A stretch of 5,888 nt of DNA, taken from positions 1 through 5,888 of the forward strand of contig HF995992.1 in assembly GCA_000432515.1 (NCBI GenBank), given 5' to 3'. Positions 1 through 5,888 of this stretch are shown one piece after another (position 1 is the first letter of the stretch; every line of letters begins with the position of its first letter). The notes below the pieces were generated by a model that ran no database searches, was not told where the DNA came from, and saw only the letters and a list, made by a program, of their open reading frames with translations. This stretch comes from Bacteroides sp. CAG:545. GTDB taxonomy: Bacteria; Bacteroidota; Bacteroidia; Bacteroidales; UBA932. The position numbers and the translations under genes were made by a program.

Positions 1-43
1 GCACTTGATAAAGCGTATTAGAGTTTAATTTTATTAGTATTTT

Positions 44-3000
44 ATGAAGAAGCAGTATCTACATTCTGCTGGAAGCATCAGGTTTAGTGCTTCCTTCATT
101 AACAGAATGCTGTTGCTTTGTTTGTTGGGCATTGTAATGCCCCAGGCTATTTATTCAGCAACAAGCTATTCAGTTCAACAGAGAGAGACAGTTAGTGGAG
201 TAATTATCGATGCAAACACACAGGAAACGATTGTTGGTGCAAGCATTATGTTAAAAGGTAGTTCTCAAGGTACGGTAACAGACATCGACGGTAAGTTCTC
301 GCTGTCGGTAAGCAAACTTCCTGTAACATTGGTGGTTTCATATGTGGGTTATCAGAAGAAGGAAGTAAAGGTTTCCTCTCTGGATGGTGCCCTTACCATC
401 AGTCTTACTGAAGACACTCAGATGATGGACGAAGTGATTGTGACAGGTTATGGTACTTTTAAGAAATCAGCTTATGCCGGTTCCGCGGCAAATGTGAAGG
501 CCGACAAGATAGCCGATGTTCCTTCGGTATCTTTCCAGGATATGCTCCAGGGTAATGCCACTGGTGTGCAGTTTACATCAGCCTCTGGTCAGCCAGGTGC
601 CTCTTCAAGTATCAATATTCGAGGTATGGGCTCTATCAATGCCGCCAACACACCGCTTTATGTGATTGATGGTGTGCCGATGATTAGTGGCAACATCAGC
701 TCGCTGGATTCTGATTCAGGTCTCGACATTATGTCGACCATCAATACCAATGATATTCAGAGTATTACTGTCATCAAAGATGCTGCCGCAGCATCACTCT
801 ATGGTTCGCGTGCAGCCAATGGCGTCATCATTATTACTACCAAGCAGGGACAGCAGGGCAAGCCAAAGGTTTCTCTGCAGGCAGACTGGGGATTCTCTGA
901 CTTCGCCATGGAGTATCGCCCAGTAATGAGTGGCCAGCAGCGACGCGACTATATCTATAATGGTCTCTATGCGGGTGCGCTCCGTGACGGTGAGAGTGAA
1001 GAGGATGCCAAGGCCTATGCCGACGAGAACATCGATACTTATGCACCCGTGCCATGGTGTGGATTTGTAGATTGGGACGATGTGCTTTTCAAGAAAGGAA
1101 GTCATCAGCAGTATGAGGCATCGCTGTCGGGCGGAACGGATAAGTTCAAATATTATTCTTCACTGAGCTATCTCAAGCAGGAGGGTATCACACAGCGTTC
1201 TGGTCTGGAGCGTCTTTCGGGCAGACTGAATGTGGACTACAAGGCCACCAACAAGTTGACTCTTGGTGCTAACATCCTCTTCTCAAGTGTCAACCAGGAC
1301 GTTTATAGCGAGGGATTCACCTATACTTCTCCTTTCTATTCTTCGAGAAGTGCAGTGACACCATCTGATCCTGTATATAACGAGGATGGTACATGGAACC
1401 GCGCACTGATTCGTATCGGCGACCGCAACCCGGCACTTGCCAATGAATATGATTCTCAGCGTGAGTATGTCACCCGTACTTTCAATACCATTTATGGTCA
1501 GTATGAGTTTATCAAGGACTTGAAGTTCAAGACCACCTTCAGTTATGACTATATCACGACAAAGGGAAAAGACTGGGCAGACCCACGTACCTCTAATGGT
1601 GATGATATCAACGGTGGTATGTCAAAGAAGTTCTATGAGCGTCGCAAAATGATGTGGGGCAACCAGCTTACCTATAAGCAGACTTTTGCAAACGTACATC
1701 ATCTGGATGAACTCTTGGGTTATGAGATTGACGATCAGTATCGCGACTATTTGTCAGGGTATGCTACCAACTTCGCCACTCCCGATAAGAACGACATCTC
1801 TAATGGTAAGAAGACGGAGTCGGTAGGCGGTTCTGATAGTCGCACACGTATGGTTTCTTATATCGGACGTGTAAACTATGATTATGACAACAAGTACTTC
1901 CTCGGACTCAGTTATCGTGTAGACGGCAGCTCTCGTTTGCAGCGTTCTCATCGTTGGGGTAACTTCTGGTCGGTATCTGGTGCATGGCGTATCATCGACG
2001 AGGACTTCATGAAACCAGTATCTGACTGGCTTACCGATTTGAAGCTTCGTGCATCTTATGGTGTGAATGGTACTTTGCCTTCCGATTATTATGGCTATAT
2101 GGCATTGAGCAGTCTGAGCGACGGCTACAACGAGCAGCCTGCCATCATCATCTCGCAGCTTGCCAATGACAACCTGAAGTGGGAAACCAACTATAACCTG
2201 AATTTAGGTCTCGACTTCTCTCTCTTCAATCGTGTGAACGTTACCTTGGAGTATTATCTGCGTAACACCAAGAACCTTCTCATGGACAGTCCGGTGTCTA
2301 TGACCACAGGTTTCAGCTCTTACCTCATGAACGTAGGACAGTTGAGAAATCAGGGCGTGGAATTGGAAATCAACTCTACCAATTTCAAGACCAAGGACTT
2401 TGAGTGGAAGACCACATTCAATCTTTCGCACAACACCAATAAGGTAGTCAACCTCGATGGCGATCAGACAGAGATAGTGAGTGGTACACAGATTCACAAG
2501 ATAGGTCATTCTTATCGTACCTTCTATATGATAGAATTTGCCGGCATCAACCCCGAGAATGGTAATCCTCAGTTCTATAAGAACGACTTGCTGGAGGATG
2601 GATCCTATAACAAGGAAATCACCGAGAATGCAAGCGAGGCAAAGTCGATTATGCTCGACAAGCATGCAGAGCCTAATGTCACTGGTGGTCTCTATAATAG
2701 CTTCCGCTACAAGTGGTTCGACTTGAGCTTCCTCTTCAACTATCAGTTTGGTGGTTGGTCGTACGACACCTGGGCGCAGAAGACCGAGCATGGTGGCTAT
2801 GATATGGAGGCCAACATCCCAACATATTATGCTGACAGTTGGAAGAAGCCTGGCGATGTCACCAAGTATGAGCAGTTCTATGAGAAGAGTTCCCGTGTGG
2901 CAATGCACAAGATTACCAACAGCCGTCGTCTGCACAGCACCGACTTCCTGCGTCTGAAGACCTTCACCCTTGGTTTCACCTTGCCAAAGCAGTGGCTCTC

Positions 3001-3163
3001 TTCTGTAGGCTTGAGCAATGCCCGTATCTATATGTCTGCCAATAACCTGTGGACATGGGCAGCCTGGGATTATTATGATCCAGAGTCTGTGGTCAATGGT
3101 AGTGCCACACAGGCCACCCCACCACTCAAGACAGTTACTTTCGGTTTGAATGTTAATTTCTAA
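44..3163 (+). CDS. susC: SusC/RagA-family TonB-linked outer-membrane transporter
   Basis: This is the barrel subunit of a SusCD importer. It should move a SusD-captured nutrient across the outer membrane using TonB energy. The sequence shows a Sec signal peptide (basic residues 1-21, hydrophobic 22-38, cleavage near 38-39) and a carboxypeptidase-regulatory-like domain at about 48-125 (GASIMLKG, TDIDGKFSLSV, VSYVGYQ). A TonB-box-like DEVIVTGYGT follows at 129-138, then a plug at about 145-270 with the SusC signature NIRGMGSINAANTPLYVIDG (191-210) and GSRAANGVIIITTKQG. The remaining C-terminal part is the β-barrel, ending in GLNVNF with the terminal Phe expected of a barrel-assembly signal. At 1039 residues it is full length for the family. 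There is no STN domain before the regulatory-like domain, which argues against direct ECF sigma/anti-sigma signalling. In-frame stops at 26 and 35 make this the most upstream start. The gene symbol marks the family only; the substrate is unknown. A hand count gives about 42% GC for bases 61-240, lower than later parts of the gene. Confidence 0.96.
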   Translation: MKKQYLHSAGSIRFSASFINRMLLLCLLGIVMPQAIYSATSYSVQQRETVSGVIIDANTQETIVGASIMLKGSSQGTVTDIDGKFSLSVSKLPVTLVVSYVGYQKKEVKVSSLDGALTISLTEDTQMMDEVIVTGYGTFKKSAYAGSAANVKADKIADVPSVSFQDMLQGNATGVQFTSASGQPGASSSINIRGMGSINAANTPLYVIDGVPMISGNISSLDSDSGLDIMSTINTNDIQSITVIKDAAAASLYGSRAANGVIIITTKQGQQGKPKVSLQADWGFSDFAMEYRPVMSGQQRRDYIYNGLYAGALRDGESEEDAKAYADENIDTYAPVPWCGFVDWDDVLFKKGSHQQYEASLSGGTDKFKYYSSLSYLKQEGITQRSGLERLSGRLNVDYKATNKLTLGANILFSSVNQDVYSEGFTYTSPFYSSRSAVTPSDPVYNEDGTWNRALIRIGDRNPALANEYDSQREYVTRTFNTIYGQYEFIKDLKFKTTFSYDYITTKGKDWADPRTSNGDDINGGMSKKFYERRKMMWGNQLTYKQTFANVHHLDELLGYEIDDQYRDYLSGYATNFATPDKNDISNGKKTESVGGSDSRTRMVSYIGRVNYDYDNKYFLGLSYRVDGSSRLQRSHRWGNFWSVSGAWRIIDEDFMKPVSDWLTDLKLRASYGVNGTLPSDYYGYMALSSLSDGYNEQPAIIISQLANDNLKWETNYNLNLGLDFSLFNRVNVTLEYYLRNTKNLLMDSPVSMTTGFSSYLMNVGQLRNQGVELEINSTNFKTKDFEWKTTFNLSHNTNKVVNLDGDQTEIVSGTQIHKIGHSYRTFYMIEFAGINPENGNPQFYKNDLLEDGSYNKEITENASEAKSIMLDKHAEPNVTGGLYNSFRYKWFDLSFLFNYQFGGWSYDTWAQKTEHGGYDMEANIPTYYADSWKKPGDVTKYEQFYEKSSRVAMHKITNSRRLHSTDFLRLKTFTLGFTLPKQWLSSVGLSNARIYMSANNLWTWAAWDYYDPESVVNGSATQATPPLKTVTFGLNVNF

Positions 3164-3169
3164 AAATGA

Positions 3170-4684
3170 ATGATTATGAACAAGATATATAAATATGTAA
3201 TGATGGGAATCGTTGCTATAAGCATGTCTTCGTGTGGCAATGACTGGCTCGATCTTGATCCATCAACATCTGTACCTACCAAGGTTACCTCAAAGTCTGA
3301 GGTTGACGCCACTCTGAACGGTATATATAGCACTATGCAGTCTCCTTACGCTTATTCTGGTCGTTTGGTGTATTATGGCGATATGACTGGCGACGACATG
3401 CAGGCTGTCAGCTCTACCAAGCGTACTGCATCGGCTTATCTTTATGGCTTTACCAAGAGCAATGTGCCTTCTTCTTATTGGGCTTATCCATACAGTATTA
3501 TTCAGAACTGTAATGTGATTTTGACCAATATTGATAAAATTGAGGTTGCGGATGCCGACAAGCAGACCATGAACGACTATAAGGGTCAGGCTCTTGCCCT
3601 CCGTGGTATGTCGCTTTTCGATTTGACCAAGCTCTATGGTTATCCCTATACCTATGACAATGGTGCCTCTCTGGGTGCCAGCATCGTAACTGATGTGGTG
3701 GATAAGGACTATATGCCTCAGCGCAGTACGGTGGCTCAATGTTACGAACAGATTATTAATGACTTGGAGGCAAGTATCAATTTGCTTGGCGAGAAGTTCA
3801 ATAAGGGCAAGATCAATAAGTGGGCTGCCCTGACACTCTTGAGTCGTGTGTATCTCTATCATGGTGACAACGAGAAAGCGCTCAATGCAGCCAAAGCTGC
3901 CATAGAGGGCGCTGAAAGTCATCAATATCAGCTGTGGACCAACGCAGAGTATCCCACAGCATGGTCGAACGATGTGAGTGAGGCTTCTACCAATAAGGGC
4001 GAGGTACTCTTTGAGATAGTCAACCTTACTACCGATTCTCCAGGAAAGGAAAGTTTAGGTTATCTCTATTCTCCCAATGGATATTATGACGGTTGTGTCA
4101 CAAAATCGTTCTACAATTTCCTCAAGAAAGACAACGATGATGTTCGTCTGAAGATTATCAATGTGGCTACCAAGGCTCAAGGTTATTCTTCATCTGTTTA
4201 TGGACGTGGATATGTCAACAAGTATCAGCCACAGCAAGGTGAGGGTGTTGAGGATGCCAACATTCCTTTGATTCGTCTCTCTGAAGCCTATCTCAATGCT
4301 GCTGAGGCTGCAGCCAAGTTGACAGCAGCAGGTAGCGACCATAATGCTGAGGCTGTGAAATATCTCGGTGCTATCGTCAGCAGAGCCAATCCTGCTAAAT
4401 CGGTCGATGCATCTTCTACGGTTACAGTAGACCAGGTGCTTGATGAGCGTCGCAAGGAGTTGGTGGGTGAAGGACATCGTATGTTCGACCTGCTGAGAAA
4501 TGGCAAGAAGGTGGTGCGTGTAGAAGAGAGCAACAGCACTTTGAGCAAGACCAAGCATACTTGTGGCAAGGATTTTATGACCATAGGCGAGGGAGAAGAC
4601 AATTTCTACAAGATAGTACTTCCTCTGCCATTGGCAGAACGCAATGTTAGTCACTTGCAGAATAATCCTGGTTACGGAGAATAA
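3170..4684 (+). CDS. susD: SusD/RagB-family nutrient-binding outer-membrane lipoprotein
   Basis: This is the surface lipoprotein partner of the preceding transporter. In characterised SusCD systems such proteins form a hinged lid over the barrel and help bind the nutrient. The N-terminus is a lipoprotein signal with Cys22 in the lipobox MSSC, followed by GNDWLDLDP, typical of mature SusD N-termini. The SusD-like N-terminal region spans about 23-240 and includes helical-repeat sequence such as KINKWAALTLLSRVYLYHGD (214-233). The C-terminal SusD/RagB region shows IPLIRLSEAYLNAAEA (365-380), DERRKELVGEGHRMFDLLRNGK (425-446, in pieces DERRKELVGEG and HRMFDLLRNGK), and the closing LPLPLAE with QNNPGY (497-502). 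All are family hallmarks, and 504 residues is the usual length. It starts 6 bases after the susC stop, so co-transcription is very likely. An in-frame TGA at 3167-3169 rules out a longer start. ATG 3176 (Met3) is an equally plausible start and leaves a normal signal peptide. Binding residues for a given substrate cannot be assigned. Confidence 0.96.
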   Translation: MIMNKIYKYVMMGIVAISMSSCGNDWLDLDPSTSVPTKVTSKSEVDATLNGIYSTMQSPYAYSGRLVYYGDMTGDDMQAVSSTKRTASAYLYGFTKSNVPSSYWAYPYSIIQNCNVILTNIDKIEVADADKQTMNDYKGQALALRGMSLFDLTKLYGYPYTYDNGASLGASIVTDVVDKDYMPQRSTVAQCYEQIINDLEASINLLGEKFNKGKINKWAALTLLSRVYLYHGDNEKALNAAKAAIEGAESHQYQLWTNAEYPTAWSNDVSEASTNKGEVLFEIVNLTTDSPGKESLGYLYSPNGYYDGCVTKSFYNFLKKDNDDVRLKIINVATKAQGYSSSVYGRGYVNKYQPQQGEGVEDANIPLIRLSEAYLNAAEAAAKLTAAGSDHNAEAVKYLGAIVSRANPAKSVDASSTVTVDQVLDERRKELVGEGHRMFDLLRNGKKVVRVEESNSTLSKTKHTCGKDFMTIGEGEDNFYKIVLPLPLAERNVSHLQNNPGYGE

Positions 4685-4714
4685 TCCTTGAACAGGTAAA
4701 AGTAAATAAAGGAA

Positions 4715-5845
4715 ATGAACAAAAACAATAAGTTTTTATTGGTAATGATGATGGTGATGCTGACGATGTTCAGCATCACCACTTCGGCTAAGGAGCATGC
4801 CGACGACAAGAAGTTGTCGTGCGATGGTCCCTATGTGGTCTATCAGACTGACGGTAGTGTAAGAGTTATCTCGGTAACTGAGAATGGCGAGGTGAAAGAT
4901 ACTGTCTATGCAGTCTTGCCAAAGGATTTTACTCTGCATGTGGCTGACCATGAGGGGAAATACCCTTTCTCTGTACGTCTGCATCCTATAGCTCGTCAGC
5001 CATGGAAGCAGAGTCAGGCAAGGAAAACCTTTGTGATGTCCGATCCTCATGGTAGGCTCAACTTGGTAGTCAGCCTGCTGAAGGCCAATGGTGTTATTGA
5101 CAGCCAGTTACGCTGGGCTTATGGCGACAATCAGCTGGTGGTTATTGGCGACATCTTCGACCGAGGTTATGATGTGCCTCAGATTTTCTGGCTCTTCTAC
5201 AAACTTGAGGCCGAGGCTGCCGAGTGTGGCGGTCGTGTTTCTGTGTTGTTGGGCAATCACGAGCCTATGGAGTTGGCTGGCGATATGCGTTATGCCAAAC
5301 CTAAATATAAGATGCTTGCCGACACCCTGGGAATTTCTTATCGCCATCTCTTCGGTTCGAATACTGAGCTGGGCCGATGGCTTGCCACACGTAATGCGAT
5401 GCAGGTCATTGGCCGCAACCTGTTTGTCCATGCAGGAATCAGTAAAGAATTCTATGATCGTAACTTGAGTATCCCTGTGGTCAACGACACTATCAGCAGT
5501 GTGCTCTTTATGAAGAGCAAGCAGCGCAAGGCTCATTCTGAGTTCTGTAAGTTCCTTTATGGCAATCGTGGTCCCATTTGGTATCGTGGCTTGGTGCTGA
5601 AGACCAAGAAATGGTCGCCATTGGCAAATGATTCTCTTGACATGGTTCTTCAGCGATACGATGTGGACAGAATCTATGTAGGTCATACGATATTCAAGGA
5701 CATTAAGCGTTTCTATAAGGGAAAAGTCATCGCCGTGAATGTCGACAATCTGGATAACTACAACCATCAGCGTGGCAGGGCTGTCCTGATAGATGAGGAT
5801 AAGGTATATGTTGTCGGTGACAAGGGAATTAAGCGCAAGCTGTAG
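4715..5845 (+). CDS. Secreted PPP-type (Shelph-like) metallophosphoesterase
   Basis: This is a predicted binuclear-metal phosphatase of the calcineurin-like PPP superfamily, exported by a Sec signal peptide (KNNK start, Met-rich core 8-20, likely cleavage after TTSA at 25). Metal and catalytic motifs appear in the PPP order: SDPHGR (109-114; Asp110, His112), GDIFDRG (145-151; Asp146, Asp149, Arg150), GNHE (180-183), VHAG (238-241; His239) and VGHT (322-325; His324). GPIWYRG (286-292) resembles the segment carrying a phosphate-contacting Arg in bacterial Shewanella-like (Shelph) phosphatases. Residues of about 36-105 form an N-terminal extension, probably β-rich, beginning CDGPYVVYQTDG. All ligands are present, so it is probably active; phosphoserine/threonine, phosphotyrosine and small phosphoesters are all possible substrates. 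It begins 30 bases after susD with no terminator visible between, suggesting the same operon. An in-frame TAA at 4703 makes 4715 the most upstream ATG. The GGAA before the ATG is too close to act as a normal Shine-Dalgarno site. Fold and superfamily are firm; substrate and any role with SusCD are inference. Confidence 0.9.
   Translation: MNKNNKFLLVMMMVMLTMFSITTSAKEHADDKKLSCDGPYVVYQTDGSVRVISVTENGEVKDTVYAVLPKDFTLHVADHEGKYPFSVRLHPIARQPWKQSQARKTFVMSDPHGRLNLVVSLLKANGVIDSQLRWAYGDNQLVVIGDIFDRGYDVPQIFWLFYKLEAEAAECGGRVSVLLGNHEPMELAGDMRYAKPKYKMLADTLGISYRHLFGSNTELGRWLATRNAMQVIGRNLFVHAGISKEFYDRNLSIPVVNDTISSVLFMKSKQRKAHSEFCKFLYGNRGPIWYRGLVLKTKKWSPLANDSLDMVLQRYDVDRIYVGHTIFKDIKRFYKGKVIAVNVDNLDNYNHQRGRAVLIDEDKVYVVGDKGIKRKL
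4752..4781 (+). repeat. Perfect 12-bp inverted repeat within the phosphatase signal-peptide codons
   Basis: TGGTGATGCTGA (4752-4763) is the exact reverse complement of TCAGCATCACCA (4770-4781), with a 6-base loop CGATGT. The transcript could fold into a stable stem-loop starting 37 bases after the A of the start codon, over codons 13-23. No T-tract follows, so it is not an intrinsic terminator. A role in tuning translation or mRNA stability of the third cistron is possible. It may also arise by chance from the ATG-rich Met codons here. Confidence 0.6.
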
Positions 5846-5880
5846 ATAGTGTTTAGTATAGACTATCGTTATTGTTTTAG
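5845..5880 (+). terminator. Weak candidate terminator after the phosphatase gene
   Basis: GATAGT (5845-5850, starting on the last base of the stop codon) pairs with ACTATC (5862-5867) across an 11-base loop, followed by the T-rich stretch TTATTGTTTT (5869-5878). The position after the last visible gene fits an operon end. The stem is short and A/T-rich, the loop long and the T-tract interrupted, so this is a poor match to a strong intrinsic terminator. Confidence 0.25.
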
Positions 5881-5888
5881 CATACTTT

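Noticed and set aside
4..33. Possible Bacteroidota promoter: CTTG at 4-7 and TAATTTTA at 26-33
   Set aside because: Spacing is 18 bases and the -7 element ends in A instead of G. Transcription would start only about 6 bases before the susC ATG. The leader is A/T-rich enough to give such matches by chance, and the real promoter is probably upstream of the window.
71..94. 7-bp inverted repeat GGAAGCA/TGCTTCC in early susC codons
   Set aside because: A 7-bp stem with a 10-base spacer is expected several times by chance in a window this size, so its position near the start is not enough to call it functional.
779..795. 7-bp stem GATGCTG/CAGCATC with a 3-base loop in susC
   Set aside because: It falls in a run of Ala codons within the conserved plug (DAAAAS), and codon composition explains it.
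2204..2935. 243-codon open frame on the minus strand inside susC
   Set aside because: It lies wholly antisense to strongly conserved SusC barrel sequence, shows no recognisable domain and has low-complexity, shadow-like composition.
3290..3925. 211-codon open frame on the minus strand inside susD
   Set aside because: It is a shadow of the well-supported SusD frame, with no domain and no plausible leader.
4708..4714. AAAGGAA before the phosphatase ATG as a Shine-Dalgarno site
   Set aside because: The GG lies only two bases from the ATG, too close for normal pairing, and Bacteroidota generally do not rely on Shine-Dalgarno pairing.
5108..5767. 219-codon open frame on the minus strand inside the phosphatase gene
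   Set aside because: It is antisense to the conserved catalytic core and its sequence shows no family motif. The open frame is a by-product of codon bias on the + strand.

Overview
The window looks like chromosomal DNA from a Bacteroidota member of the order Bacteroidales, most likely Prevotella or a close relative. The main evidence is a complete SusC/SusD-type outer-membrane pair, with signatures found essentially only in this phylum. Start codons also sit in A/T-rich leaders without properly spaced Shine-Dalgarno sequences. The genus is inferred from overall protein character and was not tested by a search.

Three complete genes lie head to tail on the + strand and fill almost the whole window. 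They are a SusC/RagA-type TonB-dependent transporter (44-3163), a SusD/RagB-type surface lipoprotein (3170-4684), and a secreted metallo-dependent phosphatase of the PPP/calcineurin-like superfamily (4715-5845). The gaps are 6 and 30 bases, so the genes probably form one transcript. The 43 bases before susC and the 43 bases after the phosphatase gene are the only flanks visible. A weak hairpin follows the last stop codon. There is no RNA gene, mobile element, CRISPR array or long non-coding stretch. The long minus-strand open frames are shadows of the three genes.

SusC would form the outer-membrane barrel and SusD its outer lid, together capturing a nutrient at the cell surface and moving it to the periplasm with TonB energy. 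The third protein has a signal peptide and a full set of PPP metal ligands, so it would act in the periplasm or beyond. One reading is that it dephosphorylates something the pair imports, such as a phosphopeptide or phosphoglycan. This is inference from gene order. No glycoside hydrolase, polysaccharide lyase, peptidase or regulator is visible, so the substrate cannot be named.

The least expected features are the export signal on a PPP-type phosphatase placed directly behind a SusCD pair, and a perfect 12-bp inverted repeat with a 6-base loop inside its signal-peptide codons (4752-4781). Otherwise this is a compact, intact nutrient-uptake operon rather than an evident new system.
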